DNA of 64,000 bases from Aurantiochytrium sp. KH105 (GCA_003116975.1 BGKB01000044.1:136940-200939); one strand, 5' to 3'. Counted from the stretch's first letter, positions 19,403 through 32,176 are shown. The notes: a model not told the origin generated them from the sequence alone. Numbers and translations: made by a program.

Positions 19403-20001
19403 TGCGCCCTCTCCACGGCCTCCCCTCGGAACGTTTTGCTTTGCTCAACAAGGCTCGTGCGTACACGCGCGCGCGCGCGCGCGTTTGGCCCAAGCTGTGT
19501 CTTTGGTCCCAGCATGCAAAAAGCAAAGATTGAAGAGCCTCCTCAGAAACCACAGCCTTTTTCATTTCCTGCTACTAGTGCTATCGGCGCGATTGACGCG
19601 TGCGCGCGCGCGCGTAGAGGAGGGAACAGAAGGCGCACCTGAGCGCCCAGCAGAAGCAAGAATGCGGTGTAGTTCAGTCTTTGAAATGAAATGATGAAGC
19701 AACACCGGTAGGTTTTGTAACAATCCCCAAAAATGCAATTTGCATCAAGATGGGCAACTTGTGACACGAGTAGGTAGGAAGTGGTGCTCTAATGCGCTGT
19801 GCTACGTACACCACAATCAATCAGGTGGCCGAAAGAGAGAGAGAAAAGTAGTCGACGTTTGCACGTGGGAACGAGGAAGGGGCACCGCAAAAAGTCTTGA
19901 AGCAAAGTTCACACATGATGACCTCTCATACTTTTTTATTGTTTTTAGCTTTACACGTATTGTGGTCATATGCGAGAAAAAAGACTTTACGTACAAGGTC
20001 G
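19403..20001. other. Intergenic region with alternating CG runs
   Basis: Upstream of the NOPCHAP1-like gene and 3' of the tandem-GAF gene. Two alternating (CG)n tracts near 19468-19482 and 19600-19614 could adopt Z-DNA. The rest is AT-rich and no gene is seen. Confidence 0.55.
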
Positions 20002-21399
20002 TCAAGTCATGGGCACGCCCAGAGGCATGCCGCTGTCATCCTCTTCATCCTCGTCCTCTTCCTGAATCTCATCGATGCTGTCGGGCTGGTAGAGCACATT
20101 GCCGCTGGAGCCATGACGACGCGTGAGCGGGGGCATGGGGGAGACGGAGCCAGTTCCTGCAATGTCCTGCGCAGCACCAAACTCGGTCGTGGTGGGTTGA
20201 TGCGAGGAGGCAAACAATTGCGAGGAGGACATGTGACCGCCAACAATGTCAAGAAAGCTCGACAAGAGGTGCTCGTCTTCCTCCGTAAAGCGATGTCCGT
20301 GGACCTTGTTGATGAGCTGCAAGACGCCAATGACCTCCGCCTCGCGATCCTCTGCGACTTGACGGTCCGTAATGGGCATCACCAGTACGGATTTAGTCTT
20401 GAAGCCCGATTTGAGATCAAATTCAGTGTTGAAGCGGGGATCCTTGTGAGCATCCTCGATATTGATGATTTCGCCTGTGGTCGCCGTGTAGCCTGCAAGT
20501 CCCTTGTCACATGTGGTGCGGATTTCGACGGCGCCCTGGATGGACATGAGCTCGTTGTGCTTGCGGTCCACGACATAAAGAGTGCAGCGCTCGGCGTCAA
20601 CGAGGCTGGGGCTGCGTTCAGTGACTGTGAAAATGAGAGAATTGATTCCCATTTTCGAGTGAAGCGAGCGCACGATGTCGACCATGGAAAGAACCTGGCG
20701 GTGGCGAATTTCACTTGCCTCGCGCAGCATTTGGTTTCGCAGAATGATGCCGAGCTGCAATGAGAGGTGATCCATGAGCACTTCGTCAAGCTTGGTGAAT
20801 CCGAGATTCTGCTCGCCGGTATTGCTGCTACCTTCGGCGGCTTGGGAATCTGAGTCGCCGTCCGGGGCATCGCTGAGTTTGTTCACGGCTTGGAGGACAG
20901 CCACGGGTTCAAAGTTGGCGTCGCGAATGGGCGTGCAGAGGATCGAGGTGGTCTTATAGCCCGTGGCTTGATCGGTGCTTTTGTTAAAGTAAGGGCTGTC
21001 ATAGGCGTCGGGGATGTTTAACTTTTCGCCCGAGAGGTAGACGGCGCCTGCAATGCTGCTTTCGTCGAGAGGAAGCCGGATGTCCTTGACGCCTACGGCT
21101 TGTCTGAGAACGAGCTCTTCGCGGCGTTCGTCGACGATGAAGAGGGTTGCGCGGTCGCAGTTCATAATTTTGCACGTGTTCTCCACCGTGACGGCGATGG
21201 CGGCGTCCAGCGTGGAGGCCTTGTTGCAGCGTCGGATGACCTTCATAACCTGGAGAAGGTGGCGCATTTTCATGGCATTTTCAGGGCGCAGCGCGTTTAC
21301 GTCGTAAAGCTCTTCAAGCTCGGCGTCTGTCCACGTCGCCGCGCGTTCGCGCCTGCGCGACCCAGGGCCTGTCCCCGTCGCGTAGGGTTCCGCCGCCAT
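20002..21399 (-). CDS. Stand-alone tandem GAF-domain protein
   Basis: A 465-residue protein with two GAF domains (about residues 60-225 and 245-390) and no catalytic domain. Each GAF carries the NK-xn-F-x3-D-E signature of cyclic-nucleotide-binding phosphodiesterase GAFs: N173/K174...F201...D205/E206 in the first, N364/K365...F371...D375/E376 in the second. The similarity of CDRATLFIVDERREELVLR and RCTLYVVDRKHNELMS to PDE2/5/6/11 GAFs is obvious. The C-terminus is an acidic tail (EEDEDEEDD). The start at 21399 (MAAEPYATGTGPGS) is chosen because the upstream frame is repeat-derived. It may be a cAMP/cGMP receptor or regulatory subunit; function is inferred. Confidence 0.88.
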   Translation of the reverse strand: MAAEPYATGTGPGSRRRERAATWTDAELEELYDVNALRPENAMKMRHLLQVMKVIRRCNKASTLDAAIAVTVENTCKIMNCDRATLFIVDERREELVLRQAVGVKDIRLPLDESSIAGAVYLSGEKLNIPDAYDSPYFNKSTDQATGYKTTSILCTPIRDANFEPVAVLQAVNKLSDAPDGDSDSQAAEGSSNTGEQNLGFTKLDEVLMDHLSLQLGIILRNQMLREASEIRHRQVLSMVDIVRSLHSKMGINSLIFTVTERSPSLVDAERCTLYVVDRKHNELMSIQGAVEIRTTCDKGLAGYTATTGEIINIEDAHKDPRFNTEFDLKSGFKTKSVLVMPITDRQVAEDREAEVIGVLQLINKVHGHRFTEEDEHLLSSFLDIVGGHMSSSQLFASSHQPTTTEFGAAQDIAGTGSVSPMPPLTRRHGSSGNVLYQPDSIDEIQEEDEDEEDDSGMPLGVPMT

Positions 21400-22059
21400 C
21401 GTTTGTCTGTCTGCCTGTATCCTTTTCTCCTTACAGGCAAACGAACCGATCTCGCGTTGGTTGTTCGTTCGTCCGTTCGTTCGATCGTTCGTTCCTTCGA
21501 CCGTCCGCTCGTTCGCCGGGCTGGGCGGAAGCTGTCCGGTCGTTTGGTCACGATCCGCCGGCTCCGCGCGCTGCCTACGATTCTGTGCCAGCCGAGTACG
21601 CGACGGCCTTTCGTTCGTGCCGCGGACTCCTCGAAGTGGACTTTCTTCCTTTGTAGTGAAAGCTCTCTGCTTGTCTAATTTCTTTCTAGTGTATACTACT
21701 ACTACCTCCTTTGTTTGCATCATCCACCGTGGAAAGCTTATGTTTGCGGCTTGTGGAGCAGGGCTGCCTGTATACCTGGCTGCTGCATGCCTGCGCGCTT
21801 GCCTGGCTGGCTGGATACTTTTATCTCCTTGAAGTTGTCCACACGCATGGATCCACTGTGACACTGGTCTCGACGAGGCCAAGTCATAGTTTATCGCGAA
21901 GTGAACAGTACTTGGGTCCATCTTGGTGAGGACTTCTCCTCCGTGAGTTGGACACGATGGACCGTGATTCTCGGCGCGTGGAAAGTAACTCTTTGACGAA
22001 GGACGCGGGCGCAAGAAAAATGATCAGGTCTACAAAGAAAAGCACAATAGTATTTACCT

Positions 22060-22060
<1 letters not shown>

Positions 22061-22096
<36 letters not shown>
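22061..22096. repeat. (CAG)n trinucleotide repeat, about 12 units
   Basis: Uninterrupted CAG units upstream of the tandem-GAF gene. Not in a recognised coding exon. Confidence 0.95.
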
Positions 22097-22097
<1 letters not shown>

Positions 22098-22595
22098 TGG
22101 CTGCGGCAAGCTTTCTCCTGATGAGCAGCTGTAGCTGCGGACAGATTGACGGATCCATTCAACCATGACGATGACTCACAGTTCCGCCGGCTGCGGCAGC
22201 AGCCTGGCGGTCAGTGTTCGTAATTATCCTCCATGAATGCTAAGAGTAGCAGCAACAGCAGCAACAGCAAGAAGGGAGATCGGGCCTTTTCCATCTTTGC
22301 TCGCAGGTGCTCGATGCTGGCTGGAGTGGTCATCAAGCGCGCCTCGTCGACGTCAGATTTTGTTCACAATACCACCACATCGTTGTCACCATTGTTGTTG
22401 AAAGCCACAAGTTCTCGACTAGCTTAGTCGTCAAAGGGCCCTTTTTAGCCACGCTGCATCTACGGCCAGCACAGCTGCAGCTGCAGCAGCAGAAGCAGGT
22501 AGTGGCAGCTGTTCGTTCAAGGTCTCCAAGACGCCATCCCAGCAAGACACACGGGACCCAACCCCGGCAATGTTCCAACTCGCGCCGCGGGCGCT

Positions 22596-22627
<32 letters not shown>

Positions 22628-23434
22628 GGCTTGCTGCCGTGGCCGGTGAGAATCTCGCGATGGACTCTTCTCGGCCGCGACAGAACCGCGACTGACTGTC
22701 TGATCAAGCACGGCACGGGCACGTATGCAGCAGCAGCACGCAACGCTGACGTATGCACGCTCGCCAACTGTCGCAGTCGCTGTCGTGCGCGCAATGCCTC
22801 AGCACTGCCAGGCAGCTACAGATGCGCCGTAAGCCAACGACACGAGAGGCCGCCAAAGACGACGACGCCTAGCCGAGCTACTAACGAGAAGACCTGCCGC
22901 GCACACACTTTGCGCGAAGTCGTCCCAACGTCCAGAAGCACGCCCCCCCCCTGCTCCGGACCGCGTTCTTTCCGCTCGGCTGATGTGAGAGAACATCCGA
23001 CTCCTTTCGCGTAGTGGTATACCGCCGCGATGGGGTATTTCCGAAGAACGCTACATGGCAGGAAAGCGGAGGGTTCGGCGCGTCGGCGAAACCCTCCCTT
23101 GCAAGCTGGGGGTCCTGCATCGCCGCCGTCTTCTGTCGTCTGCCGCGGGTTTCCGCGTCGCCCGTCACGACCGAGCCTGGCTCGCTGGCTCGCTCGCTGG
23201 ACGCGCGGCATGGCTCGCTGTGGCTGGACGGCCGCAGCGAGCCTCGCCTTTCGCGCGCCGCAGCCGCTGCGCCTCCCGCCTCGGCCGCCGCATCTCAGGC
23301 TTGCTTGTGTCGCTTGCTTGCCTGCTTGCTTGCTTCCTTGCTTGCTTTCTGCAGCGACTTCATCGCCCTCGTATCTCTGGTCCGCTCAGCTCGCGATACC
23401 TTCGAACGAACCCCGCTGCGGCACGGCCAGAGAA

Positions 23435-23436
<2 letters not shown>

Positions 23437-23472
<36 letters not shown>
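23437..23472. repeat. (CAG)n trinucleotide repeat, about 12 units
   Basis: Uninterrupted CAG units followed by imperfect CAG/CGG copies. Not in a recognised coding exon. Confidence 0.95.
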
Positions 23473-23475
<3 letters not shown>

Positions 23476-24513
23476 CGGCAGCAGCACACATAGCTAGCTT
23501 GCAGCGGCCACGGCTGCCCGAGGCGAGAGGCTGACGCCGGCGGAGGCTGAGCCGCAGCGGCCCGGGGCGCTCGCTCCGTGCCGGCGCAAGACGCTCACCG
23601 GGCTGCCCTGCTGCTAGCTTGCCAGTGCCAGTGCCAGTGCCAGTGCCTGCTGACTGACTGACTGTACGAGCGAGGTGTGGTCCTCCTCGAAGTCAGCACT
23701 GCTGCGGCCTCGGCCTCGACGGTCGTGCTGTGGCTGGTCGCGGCCGCCGCGCACAGCCCGAGCCGCTGCAGGCAGGCAGGCAGGCAAGCAGGCGCGGGCA
23801 GGCACGAGCTGAGCTGCCGGTCTGCCGCCGCTCGCCGCCCTCGAGGTTTCGAACTCGAATTCGAATTCGAATTCGAATTCAAACTCAAGTTCAATCATTC
23901 ACAAAGTCAAATTCAAACCCTTGCGCATCAAACCGCTGCGGAGGCCCCGACCCAACCCGACTCATCCGCCACCGCCGCCCTGCCGCCGCCGGCAGCGCTG
24001 GTCTCGCTGTGCTTTGCTCGGCGCCGCAGCTGCAGACGCCGCAGCTTCTCCGTCCGGCGGCAGCGGGCCGCGCTGGGTCGACCCCCGGCAGGGCAGACGC
24101 CGCGCAAGCCTCCCTTGCGCCCGCCGCTGCCGCCGCTCGCCTCGCTGCCCGAGCGCGAGCCCTCCTCGCGCCGAGACGCCGCCTCGCGCCGCCCCCGCGA
24201 CGCGCAGCGCGCCCGAGCACGGCGTCGAGAGCGTCGCGCCCGCGGTGCACGGGCCGCGCGAGCACGCACAAGCTCAAGCACAAAGCCGGAGGCGAGGAAC
24301 TCGAGCGCGACCAGTGACAAAGAGCGGCAGGCTAACTAGAGGCGGTAGTAGCAACGGGCTGAAGGCGGCGGGACGAGGCGCGGCAGACTCGCTTCGCACC
24401 GCGGCAAAGCATCGCATCGCATCGCATCGCATCGCATCGCTTCGCTTCGCATCGCGGCGCGGCGCGGACCGAGGGAGCAGAGGCAGCTCAGCAGGCACGC
24501 CGCGCGAGCGACC

Positions 24514-26028
24514 ATGGGCGTCTTCGTGGGCGAGCAAGGTACGTGGCGGCGCGGAGCCGAGGGAGGAGAAGCGGCAGCGTGAATGGAATCGGATCGGATC
24601 GGATCGGTTGAAGACTGGATTGGACGGCATGAGCGCACGAGCCCGGCAGCGCTGGACGCGCAGGCAGAGCCGCGCGGAGCGGACGCGCGGAGGCGCGGCG
24701 AGGTACTCGCCTGCCCTCGCCCGCTCCGCTCGGACCTGGCCCTCGCTGCCCAATCGCTTGAGCAGCGGCGCCAGAGCCTCCCGGGCCTCGGTGCGGGCGT
24801 GGCCTCGCCAGGGAACAGGGAGGCCTCCTGGCCATAGAGCTAAACACAAGCCGCGCTACGCTAGGCTGAGCCAGCGAGCCCTTGCTTGCTTGCCTGCGTC
24901 TCCAGCCAACGGCCCTCGCGCGCCGCGTCTCGTGCTCGGGCGCCCGCTGCCTGCCTTCAGCGCCCTCGCCGCGGCCGCGCAGTCAGTCGGTCGCGAAGGA
25001 ACGAAGGCAGGCGCGCCCCGGGCGGGCAGATGGAGACGCGCCGCGCCGCGCCGCGAGGTCAACGGCGCTGGTGAGACCCGGGCGTCCTCGCACGTGGACA
25101 AAGAGCGCCGGCGCCTCGGCGAATCTTGGCTATTGCGCGGCGACAGGGGCGCGTCGAGGAGGGCCTCGCTCGCTGCATGCGTGCTCGCGGATATGGACGG
25201 GGTCGACGTGGTCGAGGGGCGGAGGAAAGGTTAGAGATCGAGGCCTCGTCGGCGAGTCAGACCTTCGAAGGCATCGGGGTCGAAGGAAGAGGAGGAGGGA
25301 CGCGAATGATGACCGAGGAAGCGAGCGGATGGACTGACGGACAAATGGACAACCCCGAACGAACAAACGAACGAACGGGCGATCTTTAACAATGCGCAGT
25401 GCCGGACTTTACGGCCCAGACAACCAAGGGCGAAATCAGCCTTCACGACTATGTCACGGGCAGCTGGTGCGTGCTCTTCGCGCACCCTGCCAACTTTACA
25501 CCGGTCTGCACGACGGAGTTCGGCATGGTGTCCAAGCTCCAGGATGAGTTCGAGGCGCGCAACTGCAAAATTCTCGGTCTGAGCCGCGACACGGTGGACG
25601 CGCACGAGGCCTGGATCAAGGAGATCAACGAAACACAAGAGACCGAAGTCAATTTTCCCGTCATTGCCGATGAGGATGGTGAGATCTCTCAGCTGCTCGG
25701 GGTCGCCAACGCACGGGGGAACATTGTGAACCGCACCCTGTACATCATCGACCCTAATCGCGACTGTCAGCTCTCCATCGTCTATCCGGAAAACACAGGG
25801 CGCAACTTTTATGAAGTCTTGCGTACGCTCGACAGTCTGCAGCTTACTTCATACCACGCCGTTGGCACGCCTGCCAACTGGGCCGCCGGCGAGGATGTGG
25901 TCATCCTTCCGGACGTGCCCGAGGAAAAGGCAGAGGAACTCTTTCCCAAGGGATTCACCACCATCAAACCATACTTGCGAATCACACCAATGCCTGATCT
26001 CTCAGAGGGTCCTTTGTCCTTTGAATAG
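24514..26028 (+). CDS. PRDX6: 1-Cys peroxiredoxin (Prx6 type), two exons
   Basis: Peroxide-reducing enzyme. Exon 1 is 24514-24538 (MGVFVGEQ plus one base), the intron is 24539-25399 (GTACGTGG...GCGCAG, 861 bp) and exon 2 is 25400-26028; the join reads MGVFVGEQVPDFTAQTTKG and the total is 217 residues, close to the family's 220. The long frame starting at 25399 has no ATG and lacks the first beta strand, which the upstream exon supplies. The peroxidatic Cys45 sits in FTPVCTTEFG and His37 in FAHP. NFPVIADEDGEI and the long C-terminal 'YLRITPMPDLSE' arm are Prx6-type. An 8-bp hairpin lies about 165 bases after the stop. Confidence 0.92.
24539..25399 (+). other. Peroxiredoxin intron 1
   Basis: An 861-bp GC-rich intron, the longest inferred here, starting GTACGTGG after codon 8 and ending GCGCAG. 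It contains GGATCG simple repeats and no recognised gene. Confidence 0.75.
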
Positions 26029-26192
26029 AACAAGTTACCTCTGTTGTGCAAGTATGCTGTCCTCTGGCGAACCTGTAACCTGTAATCTAGATTGTCGTTT
26101 TCGCCGCGCTTCGCTTCTGTGACTGCCGATATTCTTTGTTCTTTGAATTCTTTTGGTGCCATGTTAGCTCTCAGCTTTGGTCTAATGCTAGT

Positions 26193-26215
26193 CCTAGGCT
26201 TCGGCTTAGCCTAGG
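26193..26215 (+). other. Hairpin in the peroxiredoxin 3' flank
   Basis: Perfect 8-bp arms CCTAGGCT and AGCCTAGG around a 7-base loop. Confidence 0.5.
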
Positions 26216-27759
26216 TCAGTCTCGTCGCTCTTCATCGGCTTCCGCGTGCTTGGTAGAAACTTCGATTGACGGAACTCGAATGCAAGTCTTGCAGCTGCCC
26301 ACGACAGCTGACTTGAGATATGAAACAAGAAATCGACTTGCTTTGCTTGATCTCTAGCATTTACAGGTAGGTATACTGTCAGGGAGAGAGAGAATTTGAC
26401 CAATGATCAACGCACAAATGTATGCTTGTTGTAAAATAAATGCATTAAGATTTGATGATATTAACCCCTCCGTCACGGGCGGTCCCAGATCGCATTTCAC
26501 AAAAATTCATCTTGCCATGCTTGTGTTGCTGATGTCAGGAAAGTTAAGTTCGAAGTTTGTTTGACTAGATATTCCGAATCCAGGGTTTTTTCATCATCGG
26601 CATCAAAGTCCTCCTCCACCACCACGATCATACACAGGATTTTTTGCCCCCCACCATCGCTCTTTCCTGTGTAGTACTAGCAGGCTCCTACAGCTATCTT
26701 AGGTCTTGCTGGCTTCCCTCTCACACCGAGCCCAAAACTTTCTTTCGTTCACCTCACGCTCAACTGTCGCCCGCTCGGGCGGGCACGTAGGCACGCAGGC
26801 ACGCAGGCAGGCAGGCACGCAGGCAGACAGACAGGCACGCTGTCAAGCGCAGGCCTTCCTGAGTATACATTGCCATGCCCTCCAAACGTGAACGGACGAT
26901 GGCCGACCAATGAACATAGGAATGAACGAACTGGACGAGAGGGAAAATTTCATCACAGTCACCGAGATGATGGTGTAATAAAAATAAAAATAGGTTGAGA
27001 ATTCCCTGTCCGCGCGTGGCCTGCAGGTCAGCCAAACGGCCTCGCTGTGCCTGGCTCCGACCGTGGGCCCTTTTTTGCGCCTTGCACGCCGCCTCTGCGC
27101 CTCTGCGCGGCGGCGCGGCTGGGGCGCCCACCGCGCGCAAGTTTTCTTGGCTCGGCTTGGCTTGGCTTGACTTAGCCAGCTTGCGTACAACTGTCAGCTC
27201 CGCCGCCGCAGCGCAAGTGGGGCAAAGCCGCATTCCTGACTTGCGGGGCGGCGGCGCGCACTTGCGGCGCGGCCAATCCCGACTTGCGCGCGGCGCTGCA
27301 GACCGAAGAGGGGCGGCCTCCGTTCGCTTTTCAATCCAAAACCTGCGCCGCCGCCGCCGCCCGCCCGCGCCCGCCCGCGCCGCGCGGAGCAGAGCCGCGC
27401 AGCGCCTTCCCTGCCCTCCCCCTGCCGCGCCGCGCGCACGCGCCGCACCCCGCGCCCCGCGCAGGCGGAGGCCCGGCCGACAGACAGATAGGCAGGCAGG
27501 CGAGCGGAGCTCGCCGGGGCGGCGAGCTCGCGTGCCGCTGGACTCCGCGGCGCTGCGAGCCCGCTTCCGCGCAAGCCGCTCGCGCGCAAGCGCCTTGGCT
27601 GGCCCGCGTAGACCCTCTCGGACAGCCCCCGCGCCGCTGCCACGCCCTGACAGAAGAGGAGGACGAGGGCCACCACCACCCTCACCACGAGGCGAAGTGG
27701 ACAGACAGCAGCCCCGAAAAGGTCACGCTAGCGAGGGCACAAACGAACAGGACGGCCTT

Positions 27760-27875
27760 GGCTTGGCTTATTTTCGACTTGGCTTGGCTAGGGTAGGCTA
27801 GGGTAGGCTCGGCTTGGCTCGGCTTGGCTTGGCTCGGCTTGGCTTGGCTTGGCTTGATTTGGCCTGGCTTGGCGT
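27760..27875. repeat. Degenerate (GGCTT)n pentanucleotide satellite
   Basis: About 20 units of GGCTT with GGCTC, GGCTA and TGGCC variants, ending about 60 bp before the start codon of the polyglutamine gene. Confidence 0.9.
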
Positions 27876-27932
27876 GGCTGCGCCCAACCTGACCTCGCGC
27901 TGGTTTTCTATTCTCGTTTCAAATTGCTAGCC

Positions 27933-30837
27933 ATGGAGGATGCCGCAGCCGCAAGCGCGGCGCCAAACGGAGCCCAAGGAAATCTGAAAAAAGAAAAAGA
28001 AACCGTGGGCACGGCCCAAGACCATAACGCCAGCGAGACCATGGACGTCGACGAGCGGGGCGAAGGCGCAAACGCGTCCTCGTCCCTCACGCCCGAGCAA
28101 ATCAAAAAGTTCAAACTCGAAGAACGCTCTATTATGCGCATCCGTGACCTACTAAGCATGATGCTCGGCTGCGAGCTCCGGGACGAGGAGTTCGATATCG
28201 ACCGCATCTCGCAGACGATCAGCCTTGGGTGGCCTCATCTGCTGCGCACTCTGACCGTATTGGAGGACCTGGGGGTCTTTCGTCGTACGAGTGGAGCTTC
28301 TGGCCAGTCATGCCTCGGCGCCGTAGACACTGACCTCGAAATCTCCTTTGCCATTGACGGAGACCACAAACGCAGCAAAACAAACTCGGAACGCACCGTA
28401 CGCTTCATTAATGAGAATATCAAAAAGGCCATGCGCGTCGGCATCGAGCAAACAGGTTTCTCGTGGCTCGCCACCGAGGCTGTGCCGGACCCCGAGAGGG
28501 ACGGCGACGGCCTCTTGTGGCACCGAGCGCCGCTCCACTTAACAATCGATGGCTTTCACCGCATCCTGGAAAACGAAATGCGTCAGTCCAAGCAGGCCGC
28601 AGTTGACGCTCTCCGCTCCGTCCGTGAACGCACGTCAATCACTGTCGACGACACAGTCGGCTTCCTCGCCACCACCGAAGTTGCCGCCCGTGCCCCAGAG
28701 CAAGGCCAAAATAAAGAAAAGCGAGAGCCTGCAACAAAAGAAGCCAGCGCCATCAAGCGCGAGAATACGGACGCCTCAAAAACTGCGCCCACCGGCGACA
28801 AGAAGGAAGGTGCTGAAGCCAAGTCAAGTGATGCCGCAGACGGCGACAGCGCAAAACCTGCATCTGTCAATGCCAAGTTGACCTACCGCGTCCTCGTTAG
28901 CATTGGCGCTGCCCGAAAGTCCGAAACGCTCAAGACCTTTGAAACAGGCGTCGCACAGCTCCGGCTCATGGAGAGCCGCCTCGATGACCTGTTGCTCAAG
29001 CAGCGGGAGACGCTTGCCAATGTATGGAAACAAGACGCCCAGTACTTGTACGTCGATCCTCAAGAGGCTGCCGTCGCCCCGCAGACGGGGACCGCCACCG
29101 GTTCCTCTTCCCCCGCCTCCTCGGTTGTCATTCATGGCAGCAAGAAAACGCGCATTACCGTGCCTCACCCATTTGATGGCATTGCAAGAGGCGAAATGAA
29201 TGAACGCAGTGGCAAGCCACTAGCGCGCTTCCAGGTCTACGCGCACGACACAGAGGGCAAACTTCGCGCCTTCTTACTGGCCCCACCCTCGCAAGGCGCC
29301 GACCCCGGTGATGACGGCACCATGGCCCTCTCCGAGTCCGAGGATATTGCGCTGAGCACAGCGGAAGCCGCGTCCGACAATGGCTCATTCTCGCTCGAGT
29401 CACGCCACCAGCGCCAAGAACAGGCTCGCAAACGCCGGCAGCGGCGACTCATTCGCAAGCTGCAGTGGGAAGGTCATGTTGCCGCCGCGCGCGCTTGCAT
29501 TTTCGGCACACCGTTTGATCGAACCGGCCGCCTCGGGGGCATTCTGGGGGCGAGGGCGTTTGCATTCACCAACAACGAAACGCTCGCAAATCAGCGCAAG
29601 CGTGAGCGCGCGGCACTCGAGAATATGCGCGTCCGCACCTCTAAACGCGTGCGCCCCGAGGACCCGGAAACGAGGGTCTTCGATCCTGCCGCACATGACG
29701 CAAAGGGTATTCTCGAGCTTGGGCCCGGTCACCTTCCCGCCAAGTTCGTTCACTCGTGGCGACCAGACATGCGTTCCTTTCGCCGCATGGGCCATCTCAA
29801 AGGCGTGGTGCGCTACGACCAGCAGACTGGCGTCTTTAAACCTGCTTTCGGACCCGCTGATGCAGAGTCCATGTCTCTTCGTCGGGATGTGCGCACTGAT
29901 GCTGTCGAGCTCGAGCGCCGTCGCAACGCCGAGGACTTGAATGACGCCGGCGATGCAAGTGCTGTCGACGACGCGCTCGGCTACCTTCGCGTCCTCGGAA
30001 AAGAAGACTCGGGCCAGCGCTACCTTCGGTACATGGACGAAAAGAGAAAGCGTCTCTACTATTTTGACCGAATTACAGGTAATGTCCAATGGCACGTACC
30101 CGTGGAAGCCGTCGACGCGGGCGACGTTGAGGACAGCAAAGAGCTCGGAGAATACAGGGAGATTATCTCCTGGCAGTGGCCTGACCCGGGGGCTGGCATG
30201 AACCAGGACCAGATGGAGGAAAACGCCGAGGCCGTGCAGCTCGCGGGCCAAGCGGCCTTGCAAGAGGCTCTGACGCACGAGGTACCCATGAATACGCTTG
30301 GACCTGGACTGTCTCCTGCGGCTCTTGGCCCTCTCGGTGCGCAAGCCGCTGCGGCCCAGGTCTCCAGACAGGTAAAGCAAGGCAAGTCCAAACAGCCCAA
30401 ACGAAAGCAGCAGCAGCAGCAGCAGCAAGAATCGCAGAATCAGACCGGAACACAACAACCTCTTGGTACCGGCGCGGAGGCCAAGGCTGCCACGGCCGCG
30501 GCGGCAGCTCTTGCCGTCGCCACTGCGGCCAATGTGCCAGGACATGCTGCCACGCCTCTAGCTCAAGCCACCGTAATGGAGCTTGCATCCGGAGCAGGAG
30601 CATCGTCTGCTCAGCAGCAACAGCAACAACAGCAGCTCCAACAGCAGCTTCAACAGCAACAACAACAGCTGGCACATCTTGGTATGGGCAATCTGACTGC
30701 TGAAAATATTCAGCAGCTCTTGCTTCAGCATCACATGCCAGATCTGCAACGCAATCTATCTGCAGAAGAGCTCCAGGCAGCTCAACGTCAGTTTATGCAG
30801 CTCCAACTTCAACACCATCAGCAGCAGCAGCAGCAGC

Positions 30838-30868
<31 letters not shown>

Positions 30869-31944
30869 CCCTCAGCACCACCACCAACAGCAACTGCACG
30901 AACAGCAGCGGCAGCAACAATTACATCTCCTGCATCAGCAGCACCAGCAGCACCAGCAGCAAGGTTTGCTGCAGAGGACCAAAGACAGAATGAGTTCGGA
31001 TACCGCCCCACAGCGCTCGCTTTCTCAAGGCTCGACTGGCACGTCCAAGAACAAGGGAAAGCAGCGCAAGTCTAGCGAGGGCAAAAATAATAAGAGGCCG
31101 CGAAAGAACTCGGTCAGCGGTACCAGCGGCGATGCCAGCATCAGCAGCAAGAACAACATGAACAACAACAACGAAAACCACTCTGCTGATTCTTCCAACA
31201 TGGGACGAGACAGTATCGAGCAGAAACAGAATGCTTATGTCATGCGGCGCCACCAAGAGGATCAGCGGCTGAAGCAGTTACAGCAGGATCAGATCTTGTT
31301 TTTGCAAAACAGCATGGGTCAACAGCAGCAGCAGCAGCAACAGCAACAGGGAAATTCTCAAATGAGCTCTTCGATGGCAGGCAAACGCAATGCTGGGGCG
31401 AACGACAGCAATAACAACAGTGGTCAAGGAAGCTCCGGCAGTATGGGGCAAGTTCAGGCGACTTTGGGTATGAACGACGCTCTTCTTCATCAAATGCTAC
31501 AGCAGCAACAACAACAGCTTCTTGGAAGTGGTATCATTGATGATGGCGACAGTACCCCTGACTCACAGGTCAGCAAGTTGTCGCCCTTTGGAATCTTTTG
31601 CGCGCAGCATGGCTTCGATCCTGCAAGCACTGAGATTTCTGCTCTTGACCGTACCACCTTCCTGAACGCACTTCGTTTTCGATGGCGCCACCTGTCGGGC
31701 GAGGATAAGATGGTGTTTCGCATGGCAGCTTCGATGATCACATCTCAAGGTTCGGATAATGCTGGACAAGCCAGTGTCGCTCGTCATGCAAGTGGGAGCT
31801 CAAGTAATCAGCAAAAGCCAGATCGCGCTGCACCCACTGGTATGCATCAGCAGCAGCAGCGCCAGCAGCAGCAGCAACAACAACAACAACAACATCAACA
31901 ACAGCGGCAGCAGCAACGAACGCATTCTTCCGGTCACAATTACC

Positions 31945-31978
<34 letters not shown>

Positions 31979-32134
31979 TAATCCTGCGAACGATCATCAG
32001 CAAATGCAGGAGCAACTTCGTCTGCTTCTGGAAGGTCAAGGTGGGGCTCTCAACCACGAAGACACGATGCGGTTGCTGCAAGCCTACAGCAGTTTTTTTG
32101 AAGATCACCATCAACAACAACAACAACATATGCA

Positions 32135-32176
<42 letters not shown>

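Larger units (their letters stand above)
21400..24513. other. 3.1-kb repeat-rich region without a recognised gene
   Basis: Lies between the start of the tandem-GAF gene (minus) and the first exon of the peroxiredoxin gene (plus). It carries GTTCGTTC-type, CAG (22061-22096 and 23437-23472), CTTG, CAGTGC (about 23621-23646), TTCGAA (about 23848-23880) and CATCG repeats. Several long open frames exist on both strands, but they are Ala/Arg/Pro/Ser-rich and look like by-products of GC-rich DNA. Non-coding RNA cannot be excluded. Confidence 0.55.
26029..27932. other. 1.9-kb intergenic region with GGCTT satellite
   Basis: Separates the peroxiredoxin gene from the giant polyglutamine gene, both on the plus strand. 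The left part is AT-rich with the CCTAGGCT hairpin. The right part is GC-rich with GGCA-type repeats (26778-26840) and a GGCTT satellite just before the start codon. No coding exon is recognised. Confidence 0.6.

Noticed and set aside
23921-25234. 437-codon plus-strand open frame and its neighbours
   Set aside because: Arg/Ala/Pro/Ser-rich throughout, it crosses simple repeats, and it overlaps the first exon and intron of the peroxiredoxin gene in another frame.
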